Shown here piece after piece: positions 33,201 to 44,003 of a stretch of DNA of 64,000 nucleotides. The stretch's first letter is position 1. Each line of letters opens with the position of its first letter. Below the pieces are notes generated by a model, which saw nothing but the letters and a program-made list of their open reading frames with translations, made no database searches and had not been told where the DNA came from. Both the position numbers and the translations under genes were made by a program. Origin of the DNA: Undaria pinnatifida (Eukaryota; Sar; Phaeophyceae; Laminariales; Alariaceae); assembly GCA_012845835.1 (NCBI GenBank), contig JABAKD010000002.1:16887629-16951628 (forward strand), in the 5' to 3' direction.

Positions 33201-33544
33201 ACGAGAAAAAGTTTCAAGAGACAACAAACACGAGATGGGATGGCAAAAAAGAAAGAGAGCAAAGCAGGGGGCCGTATGCGCTATTAATAGCCCAATACAT
33301 CGGCACTATTCAGGGCACCGGCACAATTGGCAAAAGGGGTACTATAAATAATTCCTATGATAATAGTCACACGAACCGATTCCACCGGCACTACAGAGAG
33401 CTGTACATGGCGCTATTTAACCGGCATTATTGGGAGTTCTCCACCGTACGTACTAGGGCATTAATTAGTGGTTCGGCGTCTGTCCGCGCAACAGGCGAAG
33501 AACAACAGGCGACGCAAGGCCCCCGCAGGGCCCCCCGGAGGGTC

Positions 33545-33965
33545 GCCAGAGGCGAAAAAATACGCGATTTATGCGTGAATATACGCCTGAAAACCAAGTA
33601 ACGAACGAGTTTAAACGCCTCCCGAACCGCGAAAAGGCGTGTATCAGGATGCCTTGGGGTGTCGCCCTTGGAGGCCCCCCCGGGAGGGCCCCCGGAGGAC
33701 CGCCGGAGGGGAAAAAAAATGCGATATAAGCGCAAATATACGCCTGAAAACCAAGTAACGAACTTAAGCGCATCCCGAGAACCTCGAAAAGGCGTGTATC
33801 AGAATGCCTTGCGAGGGATGTCGCTCCCGGAGGGCCGCCGGAGACGAAAAAATTGCGATATTTGCACGAGTATTCGCCTGAAAACCAAGTAACGAACTAG
33901 GTTTAAACGCCTCCCGAACCTCGAAAGGCGTGTATCAGGATATCTTGGGATATTTTAAGGCAGAA
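33545..33965 (+). repeat. Three tandem units of about 130-160 bp
   Basis: CGCCTGAAAACCAAGTAACG occurs at 33,584, 33,741 and 33,875, each followed by AACGCCTCCCGA-type sequence and AAGGCGTGTATCAG, and preceded by GCCGGAG..GAAAAA. The unit is partly palindromic (CCCCCCGGGAGGGCC). Confidence 0.8.
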
Positions 33966-34579
33966 ACGAGCTGGTTGCGCTTAGTATTAGTATTAGTATT
34001 ATACATACACTCCCGACGTCAGGAGCATCGCTGCACCCAGGTCAATCGACAAAAAAGAAACATGTTAATGCTGTATTCTTCGCTATTCGCCATTCGCCAT
34101 TCGCCATACATGGTCGGTGATCGGTGACGTTCCCAATGCCCTCTGTCGTTTCCATGTTACCGCTCGAGTAGCACATCAGCAGCAGCAGAAAGCCTGAGGA
34201 TAGGCCAGCGTATGGCCGAAGACGCCACGCCAGAAAGGCATGACTAAAAAAAGACCCCCCCCCCCCCCCTCCCTAGACCTTTATTTGTGCTGCACGCAAT
34301 ATCTGCCTAGCGGGTGAAACCCGACATGACGGGATATCTGCTCTAAATCCTCCCTTTCTGATGCAAGACTTGTTTCTCCCTATCGTACATCAGTACAACG
34401 ATATCGCATGAATATGCCTGAAAACGCCGCAGAAAGCGTCGCCGAAGAGTAAATAAAAGTGCCTGAAACAAAAAATTGCCCATTTCCCCCTTCTTTGTAT
34501 TTCTTTGAAACACCAGGTACTGTATTATCGCAAATAGTAAGAAGAGTTGCCTCCCAAAACCAAATCGACGACTGGCGCA

Positions 34580-35000
34580 TAGCAAAACAACGTAATACAA
34601 ACACTTACGGCGAATACCACAAAACGTGGCAAACCAAACATTACGTACGGCGAATACCAAAAAAAGCCTTCTGATTTCTTTTCGGCTACTACGGCGAATA
34701 GAAAAAGGTGCCTAAAAAAGAATAAAAGCCTACGGCGAACAGCAAAAGGTGCCTAGTAGTGCCTAGTGCCTACTATTTGTTCTCGACTATGAAGAAGGGG
34801 AAAATGGGCCTAAAAAATGTCCAACAATACGGCCAATTGGACAAAAAGTGCTTAAAAAAAAAAGTCGCCTACGGCAATTTAGAACCCCCCCCCCCGAAAA
34901 AAAAAAAAACGCCTGCGGCAATAAAAAATATCCTTTTTTTTTCTTGTTCGCCTGCGGCGAAAAAAAGATACCCACTTTTTTTTTCCGCCTTCGGCGAAAA
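34580..35000 (+). repeat. Array of CGGCGAA hairpin words
   Basis: About eight occurrences of a word close to GCCTACGGCGAA (TACGGCGAATACC, TACGGCGAATAG, CTACGGCGAACAG, CTGCGGCGAAAA, CTTCGGCGAAAA) within 400 bp, each followed by A-rich sequence. CGCCTTCGGCG and GCCTGCGGC can fold into short hairpins. No coding frame accounts for the pattern. Confidence 0.65.
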
Positions 35001-35643
35001 GTGTTGCGCGCCCAAAATCGCGTGTTGCGTTGCGCCCAACCAGCCTCGTGGCGACTTCTGGCACAAAAACACTTTTTTTACCCAAAAGTTGCGCGTTGCA
35101 ACAGCTAATTAATGCCCTTGTACGTACAGTACTCGTATGGTGTCGAGGCCCTCCTTGAGCCATTTCAAGGTTCAAGTCGATGTGAAAAAAAAACGCGTCC
35201 AACCATGCGCACATAAATAAGACAGAAACACATCGAAGCCTAGCGGTTTGACAGAAACAACATTGTCCGCTTGCTGTAGTACACAGTAACACACAATACA
35301 CAGCGTACTGCGTACTGCTGTGTGTCGAGATCTATTCCCCCTTTCGGGCAGTTGAGAAGGAAAAAGTGACCACACAAGATTTTTTTCCGACTACGGCATC
35401 GACCACTACAGTTCGTTTCGTTGGGGACGGTAAGGAGCGAACGCGAGATTTCAATTTTAACGGCGACAGAACACGGGACGACGTTCGAGTTACGTTATGA
35501 AGCGTCCATGGCACACCAACGCGCACAAGTTGACGGTAGCAGTAGTAATAATGGTTACAAACATCCTGTTGCGCGAGTCTCCAGCGACAACCATTTTATC
35601 CTTCATGAACAAAATTTGATTTCCGAATTACATGGTACAATGA

Positions 35644-35980
35644 GCCGGTCGCCCCGGTGGTCTAGTGGTTACCCTCGAATATCAGTAGCGTTGGTCCTTG
35701 AGTTCGATTCCCACCGTGGTGAGATTTCACATTATTGGCAAAAATGCAAAAAAAAGGATCAACTACTGAGAGCGCCTGGCCGCTTGGGTACGCACAATTC
35801 GACGCGAGTCGACGAGAGAAGAAAATGCTGAATTCTTATCGCGATAAAAACGAAGGCGCGTACCGCGGTGGGGAGGAGGGAGGAGGGCCCGCTATGCGAC
35901 CCCGCATCTGAGTCACTACTGGGAGGGAGGGCGAGAGCAGTGCGAGGATAATAGAAGGGTGGGAAAAAATAAAATAAAAA
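35644..35980 (+). mobile_element. SINE-A, full length
   Basis: tRNA-derived head with A box GGTGGTCTAGTGGTT and B box GAGTTCGATTCCC about 35 bases apart, then the conserved body (CGCGAGTCGACGAGAGAAGA, ATCGCGATAAAAACGAAGG, GACCCCGCATCTGAG) and an A-rich end. It is non-coding and the best reference copy here. Confidence 0.75.
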
Positions 35981-36339
35981 TGTAAGGGGTCGAAGGGCAC
36001 AGGCGCAGCACGACCTTAGTCCTACTGCCGCTGCTGAAAACACGATATAAACCCCTCCCCCAGGGGTGTAATATGTACATATTAACATATTATTAATCAG
36101 CTATGCACCTCTAAACAAAGTGCTTCTTTGTAAACACACCCTGATTCCACCCCGTATTGCGATCGTGGGGTTAGGTTAGCTGGGGCTCAGGCTTTGGGTC
36201 GGGTTGGGCCCTGGTAACAGGTACATCGGTACACTACTAGTTTTAATTGTATATTGAGCAGGTGTGCATGGCTTGTACACGAAGCATACTTCTATGGGTG
36301 CATAAACATGTTACTGCGCCGCACTGTTTCACAGCAATC

Positions 36340-36455
36340 GTCTGTGACCACCTAATAATCAAGATGTATCTCTCTAGGATGAAGAAGTAGCACGCACACT
36401 GGGTGTACTGACGTCGTTGGGTAGAAAGAACGGTTTAATGTGAAGACAACAACAA
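36340..36455. repeat. Interspersed repeat, partner at 54.83 kb
   Basis: Shares ATGAAGAAGTAGCACGCAC, ACTGGGTGT and AACGGTTTAATGTGAAGA with 54,830-54,930. Only about 110 bp is alignable, and the nature of the repeat is unknown. Confidence 0.5.
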
Positions 36456-36459
36456 CTGC

Positions 36460-37790
36460 AGCTGTTTTGCGCCAACTCGTTTCATAGACGATGGATACGA
36501 CCGCACGTGTCGTGTTCGCCCTCTCTCGCGTTTCGCGGGTCCCAAATGATACAGCAGCAAGCAGTGTGTACACGAAGGCTGAAGTTGATATGCATTTTCA
36601 CCGCTGGAAAAATTCCACTCAAAGTCCGCTTAAATTCGTCCATAAAACGTGAGTGAGTGCAGTTCCTTGCTCGTTCTCCGAGCGCCAGCCCACTAAAAAC
36701 ACCAAAAACCGAGTGCGGCTGCATCGGTCCTGCACGCAAGTCTCCTGGCGACAGGCGAACTATCAGAAGAAATTTCACACCCTGTGCTCAGGGTCATTGA
36801 CCATTCGGCAGGGGAATGCCAACAAGCGTCCCAGGAAGGTGCCATCACAGCACGACCCCCCCCCCCCCCGCGCGCGCCCCCCGCGCGTACGTCGCACGGC
36901 CCAATGGACGCCAAAACCCACAGACGACAAATACCGAACACATCACACTCGCCCCGAGTCGACGCACCGGAGCACCGCGTTTGTCGCGGGACGACGCAAA
37001 CAGATGCAGGCTGGTATTGCTCCTCCACAAGCGGGGGGGGGGAGGGGGGGGGGGGACGGAACAGCTACTGTATAGCAGTGCACTAGTAGAGTGCACCGGA
37101 ATAGCGGTAGCAAGGGGGCGTGGGTGAAGGTAGCAACCTTCTTCTGTCTATTCCTGTCACACGACGTCGGTCCATTGCCTGCGCCACAACGAAACGGTGA
37201 CCTGCAACTGTCTGTAACACAACGCCCCCCCTTGCTACTGCTGTCTGTAAAGTACTGCGACCAAATGTCGGGAGGGGGGGGGACTCCCTTGTTTCTTGCC
37301 TTGGTCATTCGACCATTGACCACGCCTCCCTTTCGAGACGGCGCTGTCGAGGGGTGGGTGAACAGCAAACTGCTTGTAGAGTTAGTATGGCAATCAAACG
37401 TCGGGGGAGGGGGCGAGCAGCTTTACAGCTTCAACAGGAACCGCGGCGTTGTATGTAGCGAAAACACAGGAGACAAAAGCTGGCCGCAGCCTGAAACGGA
37501 AGATAACTGTAAGTCACCGGCCACTCGCCTCTCAACCCGGGTGCGTGTTCTAATGAAACGCCCTGGTACACTCGTATCGGTGCAAATAAACTTCACATTG
37601 CTGCAAGCTCGATTTCAACACCTTACACGTCAGAAACATAACCAACAAAAAACAAAAACAGCATCCACTCGCAGAATACGCCCCCCCCCCCCCCCCCGTA
37701 CCTTTCCCCTCCGCCAGTTCTCCGTGGGACAAGCAACCCTACCGCTTAATAAATCGTCGGCCAAGCAGCCAAAAGGTACAGGTAAGTAGC
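36460..37790. other. Intergenic, long open frames but no gene called
   Basis: A 232-codon frame at 37,091-37,789 and shorter frames at 36.65-37.1 kb are open. They are Pro/Arg/Gly-rich, contain homopolymer-driven stretches and show no domain or splice pattern, so I leave them uncalled. Confidence 0.35.
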
Positions 37791-37795
37791 GTGAC

Positions 37796-37866
37796 ATAAA
37801 AGGCTCAAACGGTAAAAGGATCGAGAGAACATAAAAGGCTCAAACGGTAAAAGGATCGAGAGAACC
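37796..37866 (+). repeat. Tandem duplication, 34-bp unit
   Basis: AAAAGGCTCAAACGGTAAAA followed by GGATCGAGAGAAC occurs twice in direct succession with no visible difference. Confidence 0.85.
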
Positions 37867-38058
37867 AACGTGGAGGAAAGCGAATTATTTCATAGTAAGT
37901 TAAGACATTAATGAGTTCCCACACCTCAGGGAGACGATATGGAAACCTCTCAGCTCCCCCCCCCCCCGCCCTTCTACCTACCTAATCGCCGCCACCGGCT
38001 ACCACGGCGCCTGCAAAAGCGCGCCCAATAAAGAGAGCGCTCGCCCTCACCCTCGCCC

Positions 38059-40695
38059 TCACCCACTAGCACTGCCGCCCCCCCGAAGCCCTTCCAGAAG
38101 CTCCAAAGCCCGCTCCGCCCCTTCCAACCCCGAAAATTCAGCGACCATATCCTCCACTATCCTAGGCTTCGCGACGACCCCCTCAGCTCGCAACTCCTCC
38201 AGCAGGCCGCAAGCCTTCTCCCACTGCCCCGCAGCGCCGCAAGAGCGAACAGCCACCGAAAAAGAGAAGGGTGTCCGGACCAGCCCGGCCTCCTGCATCT
38301 CCTCCACCAGCCGCAGCGTGTCCTCCCACCGCCCCTGACGCCGGCGCGCCGACAAAGCCCAGTTAAAGCTGAACACGTCCGGTTTGAGTCCTACCCTCTT
38401 CATCTCGTCCATCTGCGCTTCCACCTCGTCTAACTTCCCCGCCCGCTCCGCCGCCTTCATGACCTCGTTGTGGGAGCGAACGCCCGCCCTCAGTCCCCTC
38501 GCTCGCATTTCCTCCATCAGCTCCACCGCTTTTTGCCAGTGCGCCTCCCCCTCCCCGTTACCGCACGCTTTGATCGCCGCCGCGTAGAGCGCGGTGGTTG
38601 TCTCGATTCCACCCGCCTGCGACTCCGCCAAGAGCTCTATGGCGAGGTCCGCCTGCCCCGCCGTGGCGCATGCGGACAACGCGGCGACGTAGCTCGCTTC
38701 CGTCGGCTTGTGCTGAGAGGACGCCGCCATCGACCGCAGGAGGTCCGCGGCCGCCTGCCCCGCCCCCGACCTAGAGCACGCCACGAGCGCCGAGTTGTAG
38801 TTGAACATGTTAGGCTCAACTCCGGCGGCGGGCATCGCGGCGAGGACCTCCAGCGCCTGCTCCGAGCGCTTCGCCACACCGAGGGCCGCGATGACGGCGC
38901 TGTAGCTGACGGTGTCGGGGTTTGGTCCGGCCTCGCCCATTTCGCGGAGGAGTGCCACTGCCTGTTCCCACATCCCCGCCTTCCCGCAGGCCGTCATGAC
39001 CTGGTTGTAGGTGACCACGTTCGCCTCCGTCCCCGCCGTCTGCATCTCTCGGAGGAGGGCCACCGCCTCCGCGCCGCGCTTCGCGCTGACGCATGCCACG
39101 ATGGCGGCGTTATACGTGGACACGTCCGGTTCGCCCCCCTCGCCCCGCATCTCCCCGATCAGCCCCACGGCGCGCTCCCACTGCTTAGCAGCGCCGCAAG
39201 CCAGGATGGCCGCCTTGTAGTTGAGCTTGTTGGGCTGCATCCCCTGCTCTCGCATGTCGGAGAGCATCGCCAGCGACTCGTTCCACTTGCCGGACTTCCC
39301 GCACGCCGTGATGATGTGGCTGTACGTTCGCGCATCCGGCTGTACTCCGCCGTTCTTCATCGCGCCCAGCATCTCCACTGCCTCCGCCCACTGAGAGGTG
39401 CCTCCCGCCGCCCGCAGAGCAACGTTGTAGGTCGCTAGGTCGGGCTGCACCCCGACCGCCTCCATCTCCGCGAGCAGATCGAGCGCCTTCTCACCCTGCT
39501 GGCCATCCCCGCAAGCTTTGATCGCGGCCGCGTAGGAGGCGTTATCCGGCGCGATGCCCACGGCACGCATCTCATCAAGCAGCGCCACGCAGGCCTCCCA
39601 GTTCCCTTCCCTCCCACACGCAAGGCTCGCCGAGTTCAAGCTTTCCAGGTCGAGGCCGGAGTCCTTGGGCAGGAACTCTTTCATCTCCAGGTACGCCTTC
39701 AGCGCGGGCTTCCATTGTCCGCTCTTCCCGAGGGCCATGATGATGGTCTTGACGCAGTAGGCATCGATCGCGACTCCGGCGTCCCGCATCTCCTCGAACA
39801 ACTTCAGCGCCTCCTGCCACATCATGGCGTCGCCGCAGGCCGAGATCGCGGCGGTGTAGCTGTGCGAGTGCGGCGTCCGATTCCCCATTCTGGCATCTTG
39901 GAGCAGCTCCAGCGCTTTCGCCGTCTGCCCCGAGTTACCGCAGGCGTAGATAGCTGCGCTCATGCAGAACACGTTTACCCTCCCCTTCCCCGCCCGCTCC
40001 TTCTCCAGCTCAAGCAGCTTCAGAGCCTCCTCCCACTGCTTGCACGCCCCACAGGCCTTAATCGCAGCACTAAGGCAAAACGAGTCAGGCTGCATGCCCC
40101 GTGCCCGCATCCTCTCCAGAATTTCAAGCGCCTCCTTCCATCTACGGGCTTTAGCCATGCGCCCGACACAGCTTCCATACATGAAGAAGGTCATCCCCCC
40201 GATAGTAGGGTCGGCGTCAGCGGCTCGTTCTGCGAAGTCGAGCTCGCGAAGCACCATGCGCCAGTCCCCAGGAGGCATGCTCTGCACTTTCAGCACGAAA
40301 TTCTTGGAGTGGAGGCCACCAGGTTGGCTCCGGGCGCCTCTACCGCTGCCGCGACCAGCCGTATCTCTAGCATGCACGTTGCTGTGGACTCGCTTCCGAG
40401 CCTGCGCTGAGATCTCTTGGCTGGGGACTGATGGTGTCGGCGCAGAGGACATGATGATTGCGGTTGCTGTGCGCCGTGCTCTGCTTGATATAGGTGGCAT
40501 GACATGAAGGCCGCGAGCGGTGACGGGAGCGCGGCTACCGCCGCTGCTGGCTCCAGCAGTATGCCATCGCGACAGATGCGGGAGCCAGGCATTCGACTCG
40601 CAGAGTATGGCGGGCGGCACGACGAATGCCATCGTGCCTGCTGTAGGTGTACGTGGCTTGCTCCGTGCGTTGCAAGTGTGGTGATAGATGAACAT
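38059..40695 (-). CDS. Organelle-type pentatricopeptide repeat (PPR) protein, 878 aa
   Basis: P-class PPR protein in a single exon. From about residue 169 to 870 it holds about 19 tandem repeats of 34-38 residues with the usual pattern, for example TYNVALRAAGGTSQW..AVEM, TYNQVMTACGKAGMW..AVAL and SYAAAIKACGDGQQGEKALD, most ending in GV.PD or GM.PN. PPR proteins bind single-stranded RNA in plastids or mitochondria and act in RNA processing, stability or translation, one repeat per base. The ~150 residues before the array are rich in Arg, Ser and Ala, as in a transit peptide. No C-terminal E/DYW editing domain, SMR domain or endonuclease domain is visible. Met66 (MPPISS) or Met82 (MSSAPT) could be the real start. 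The gene is strikingly GC-rich compared with its flanks, and its long opposite-strand frames are shadows. Confidence 0.93.
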   Translation of the reverse strand: MFIYHHTCNARSKPRTPTAGTMAFVVPPAILCESNAWLPHLSRWHTAGASSGGSRAPVTARGLHVMPPISSRARRTATAIIMSSAPTPSVPSQEISAQARKRVHSNVHARDTAGRGSGRGARSQPGGLHSKNFVLKVQSMPPGDWRMVLRELDFAERAADADPTIGGMTFFMYGSCVGRMAKARRWKEALEILERMRARGMQPDSFCLSAAIKACGACKQWEEALKLLELEKERAGKGRVNVFCMSAAIYACGNSGQTAKALELLQDARMGNRTPHSHSYTAAISACGDAMMWQEALKLFEEMRDAGVAIDAYCVKTIIMALGKSGQWKPALKAYLEMKEFLPKDSGLDLESLNSASLACGREGNWEACVALLDEMRAVGIAPDNASYAAAIKACGDGQQGEKALDLLAEMEAVGVQPDLATYNVALRAAGGTSQWAEAVEMLGAMKNGGVQPDARTYSHIITACGKSGKWNESLAMLSDMREQGMQPNKLNYKAAILACGAAKQWERAVGLIGEMRGEGGEPDVSTYNAAIVACVSAKRGAEAVALLREMQTAGTEANVVTYNQVMTACGKAGMWEQAVALLREMGEAGPNPDTVSYSAVIAALGVAKRSEQALEVLAAMPAAGVEPNMFNYNSALVACSRSGAGQAAADLLRSMAASSQHKPTEASYVAALSACATAGQADLAIELLAESQAGGIETTTALYAAAIKACGNGEGEAHWQKAVELMEEMRARGLRAGVRSHNEVMKAAERAGKLDEVEAQMDEMKRVGLKPDVFSFNWALSARRRQGRWEDTLRLVEEMQEAGLVRTPFSFSVAVRSCGAAGQWEKACGLLEELRAEGVVAKPRIVEDMVAEFSGLEGAERALELLEGLRGGGSASG

Positions 40696-40799
40696 GTGAA
40701 CGAAAATGCGCCAATATATTGCGAGGCGTTACGAAAGCGGGGACAGCGGGGAATCTATGCAGCGAGGCGCGCAAAATCCACGCAGACGCGCATGAATCT

Positions 40800-41420
40800 C
40801 ATCCTGCACCCAGTACCCCCCTGCAGCATGTCACGGGCTGGATTACAGCCATGGACTGCTGCTTGTTGTAGTTAGTACGAAAGCAGAGACTTGCGTGTAG
40901 TCCTAAGCTATTATCGCCACCAGAAACGCAAAGTGACCACTGCTGTGTGCACACAGACCCTTTACCGCGGTGCACAGGAAAAATACAGAAAGCGTAACTC
41001 TTCAACAGCAAGATATAGGCCAAAGCACAGCTACACCGCTACCCATCGAGGGCGAATGACTCAGATTCCCATCCCTTGCATCATGCTGGGGCCTGGGAAT
41101 ATGTCGGCATTTCAGTCGGGATCTACTACTGCAGCTGTTGTCGTAGCCCTCGTGGAAGCGTGCACACGCACACACACGTAATACGTAGCAGTAAATAAGG
41201 ATATACCTGGTGAGGATTTCGCGATGCAGTAGTTGCAGTGTAACGGCGTGCAGGGCACGAAAATGCATGTTCCTCTGTCAGCACAATACAGGTCCTAGCA
41301 AAGCAGGAGACGATGCAGCAGAAATTGCAAGTCAGTGGTTTCGGCCTATCAATCACGCCCAGACAGAGCAGAAAGACTTGCCAAGTGCTTGGTGTACACA
41401 AAGAGGACAGCACTGCATCT
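40800..41420. other. Upstream flank of the PPR gene
   Basis: This flank and the 100 bases just before it should contain the PPR promoter. I see no clear core motif. A short (AC)n run is at 41,162-41,178. Confidence 0.35.
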
Positions 41421-41423
41421 GAC

Positions 41424-41470
41424 TTTTTTTTTTTTTTTTTCATCCTCCGGCGGATGGGGAAAAATCTGAC
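41424..41470 (-). mobile_element. LINE 3' end fragment (hairpin plus poly-T)
   Basis: An 18-base T run followed by CATCCTCCGGCGGATGGGG, the same hairpin that closes the LINE tails at 13.3, 27.45, 60.6 and 61.1 kb. The similarity stops almost at once, so this insertion is extremely truncated. Confidence 0.55.
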
Positions 41471-41521
41471 ACTCCAATAAAACGCACGATAACTTGGACC
41501 TGCTACTCGTAGGTACCGGGT

Positions 41522-41788
41522 ATGTTCGAGGACGGAGCTACGATGGACAACACTATCACTTCGCTTGGGCTGGTCAGTGTTACTTGCCGGGTTACGTATG
41601 TTTTTTGTTTGATTAGTCTATTAATAGTTTCAAGTTTTCTTTTCCCCTTTTCAACATGCGACACACCCGGGACTTCAAGCCAACCACATCCCGATGAGGA
41701 AGCTTGTATCTACGATGAACCTGATTTTTTTAACGCTCCAAGTTTTATAGGCAGGCGTTCAGCGATAACCAGAGGTCGCGACCTATAA
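41522..41788 (+). CDS. Hypothetical small membrane or secreted protein, 88 aa
   Basis: An open frame with a hydrophobic segment at about residues 26-44 (VFCLISLLIVSSFLFPF) followed by a polar, acidic tail (SQPHPDEEACIYDEPDFF). The composition is not low complexity. I recognise no family, there is no supporting splice structure, and it lies only 50 bp from a LINE fragment, so it may be chance or part of a longer gene. Confidence 0.25.
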   Translation: MFEDGATMDNTITSLGLVSVTCRVTYVFCLISLLIVSSFLFPFSTCDTPGTSSQPHPDEEACIYDEPDFFNAPSFIGRRSAITRGRDL

Positions 41789-42142
41789 TTGTGGGTTACC
41801 TCGCCTTCGGGCGGTTTGTCGGTTCTGCAGACTCTTTATTGGTGAAGCCATAACACAAACAAGCCTAAGGACTTATCGTTAGTGCGCGTACGACTTGACC
41901 TTCGACTGCCAAGTTCTTCGTTAGTCTGTGATCAGCCCTGCGGACTACCGTCTTTTACCGTGGCCCGCTCAACAGGGCGATACACGGGTATGCCGGCCTC
42001 GCGCAAGGACACAGCCGCGTTTGCACACATCGTGCACGACTGTGCCCTGGACGTCGCTATGGTTTTCACAGGTTGCTAAGCGACACGAGAGATGTTCCAG
42101 AATGATCGCCATATACTAACCCTTTCGGGATCAAGGTTTGAT

Positions 42143-42770
42143 GAGTGCTACAATAGAGGTATAATAATAGCACTTTAGGCAAGGACATTTATTTTCTGAA
42201 TGACGGAGCTCCTTAACCTGTTCAACCCGGTCGCTCCGGTGGCGTATCAGGTGATCTTCGAGCCTGGTATGGGTCAGCTTCGTGAGTTCGAGTCCCCCCG
42301 AGTGCATACTCGTATACATTCATAGGGGCTAGTTTTCTTGTGCACAAATTGACTTGCGGAAAGCGCGAGTTAGCAACACTCGATGAAAATCGACGAGCAG
42401 TGGGATCGCTGAACCCTATGCGCAATAAAAATTGAAGGCAAGAATCGGAGGAGAGAAGGGACGACACCTGTGACCATGGCTTATCCAGAAAAAGCTGGAA
42501 AGCAGAAGTGTGCGACAAAAAAAATCCCATAACATGAAAAACATTCGACTAATAAAATCGTCGGAATGCCGTTTCTTGTTTCGCAACATGAATGCTTTTT
42601 AAAAACTAGACCATGAGTTTGGTCCTCGGGCTATACTTTGAGTTAGACTAAAAACTGGTTTTTGATGAAGGTGAAGAGCTGTTCCTCAATCGCAGAGCCT
42701 CAGAAATAAAAAGGGTGCACGTTTAGGTACCGTACTATTAGTACTATTAGTAGCATGTGTCGTACCAGGT
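42143..42770 (+). mobile_element. MITE family M interrupted by a SINE-A
   Basis: The M element starts near GAGTGCTACAATAGAGGTAT and reads GGAGCTCCTTAACC, then resumes at 42,554 with AAAATCGTCGGAATGCC and ends near CACGTTTAGGTACCGT. Intact M copies join these two parts directly, so the 335 bases between are a later insertion. Confidence 0.6.
42219..42553 (+). mobile_element. SINE-A variant inserted in an M element
   Basis: Head CCGGTCGCTCCGGTGGCGTA, B box GAGTTCGAGTCCCC, body with GATCGCTGAACCCTATGCGC and ACCTGTGACCATGGCTTAT. The body matches the tail at 21.1 kb better than those at 35.6 and 55.0 kb, which suggests two subfamilies. Confidence 0.65.
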
Positions 42771-43301
42771 ATATACAGTAACGAACGGACAGATAACGGA
42801 TGCGGTCTTATCGTGAACCTTGTCGGTGATGGCGTTCTTTGGCGAACGGTTCTCGTCCAGTATACCTACTGGGCACAAGCACTGAAGCCATTGTGCGAAC
42901 CGTTTGCGGCCTGTGCGTTGGCCAGTGTGGCTGCAGACACAATGATTGGACGTGCAATATGCACAATGGTACTTGGTATCCGACTAATTTGCGTGCGTCG
43001 GACGCAACTCCAAGAAGCGGCCCGTTGCAGTTTTCTACCTGTTACGTCCATGTTTGATAGGAGAACGGAAAGTATCGAAGGGCTGGAGGGGGTTAACGCC
43101 GCCAGGTGTGCATCTATCCCTCGACGCATGCGCCCGTTTTCCCCTGAGGCATATTATATGATCATTTTCCCTGGCGCGTATGCTATCACCATCACGAGAC
43201 AACAAACTCCAGACGAGCGCGCGACCACACCACTGCTGTGATTGTTGCGCTCTCTGCCCACGCCACGACACAACTGTCTGGTGCGCAAACACGTTTAATC
43301 C

Positions 43302-44003
43302 CTACCCGCCCTTTCGCAAAATAGGCGCCATCCATGCCGGTCGATGCCGATGCCTCAACCTCGCCGCGAGCTGGTTTCCGAAAACTTCCAGCATCTCAGG
43401 ACACCTTACCAACGCCTCCGAGAATTCTTCCACCGTCACGCCCGCTTCCCTACCCGGAGCCCTATCCTCGGCCCCTGCTTCGATCGCCACTGGTGTCTGT
43501 TGCTGCGCGATCGCCACCTGTGGCTGTTTCTGCGTTGCAGCAGAGCCATCGATCGCGACAGCAGAGCGGTCAACCACAGTATCGACGAGCTGGTTAGTGG
43601 CCGTAGCTCCCGCCTCGCTAGAGTGCACGCCAGGTTTCAAAATACTTCCAGTTGACAATTCAGGACGCGATACGGAGTCTGCCCCCCCCCCCACCCCTTC
43701 AGGAGTTTCCGTCGGGGATAATCGCGACGGGTCACCGCCGCGGCTGCCGCGGAACTTGAAACGGTTGGGGTCTCGGCGCTCCTGCATGACCGCTTGGAGT
43801 TCAAGGCGGAAGCGGTGGCGGTACGTTGTTGTCATAACGTGCCGCTCTTGTTGGTTGCTGCACACCAGCGTGAACATTCGTGCTGTTTCGGCAAGGGAGG
43901 CGCGGTTTAGCCAGTTGTCATCGTCGCCGCCGCCAGTGCTAACCTTCAGTGGGATTGGAACCGATGCTACGGCTGCGGAGTGAGCTTTAGGCTCGGAGAT
44001 AAT
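43302..44003 (-). CDS. EF-hand-like gene, last exon
   Basis: Acceptor CCATTCGCAG|ATT, stop at 43,302-43,304, 233 codons. It contains DDNWLNRASLAETARMFTLV, a Gly/Pro/Ser-rich linker and the C-terminal VTVEEFSEALVRCPEML segment. The opposite-strand 267-codon frame is a shadow. Confidence 0.55.
   Translation of the reverse strand: MISEPKAHSAAVASVPIPLKVSTGGGDDDNWLNRASLAETARMFTLVCSNQQERHVMTTTYRHRFRLELQAVMQERRDPNRFKFRGSRGGDPSRLSPTETPEGVGGGADSVSRPELSTGSILKPGVHSSEAGATATNQLVDTVVDRSAVAIDGSAATQKQPQVAIAQQQTPVAIEAGAEDRAPGREAGVTVEEFSEALVRCPEMLEVFGNQLAARLRHRHRPAWMAPILRKGG

Noticed and set aside
35644-35720. tRNA gene
   Set aside because: A and B boxes are present but the stems do not pair as a cloverleaf, and the same head is joined to a shared body in other copies; it is a SINE.
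37091-37789. 232-codon + strand frame
   Set aside because: Pro/Gly-rich, crosses homopolymer runs, no domain or splice pattern; cannot be supported as a gene.
38470-39438. 322-codon + strand frame opposite the PPR gene
   Set aside because: Antisense shadow of a GC-rich coding region; Arg/His/Leu-rich with no domain.
41522-41788. Treating the 88-aa frame as a confident gene
   Set aside because: Only a hydrophobic stretch supports it; kept as a low-confidence entry.
43180-43983. 267-codon + strand frame
   Set aside because: Opposite of the last EF-hand-like exon, which has a proper acceptor and better composition.
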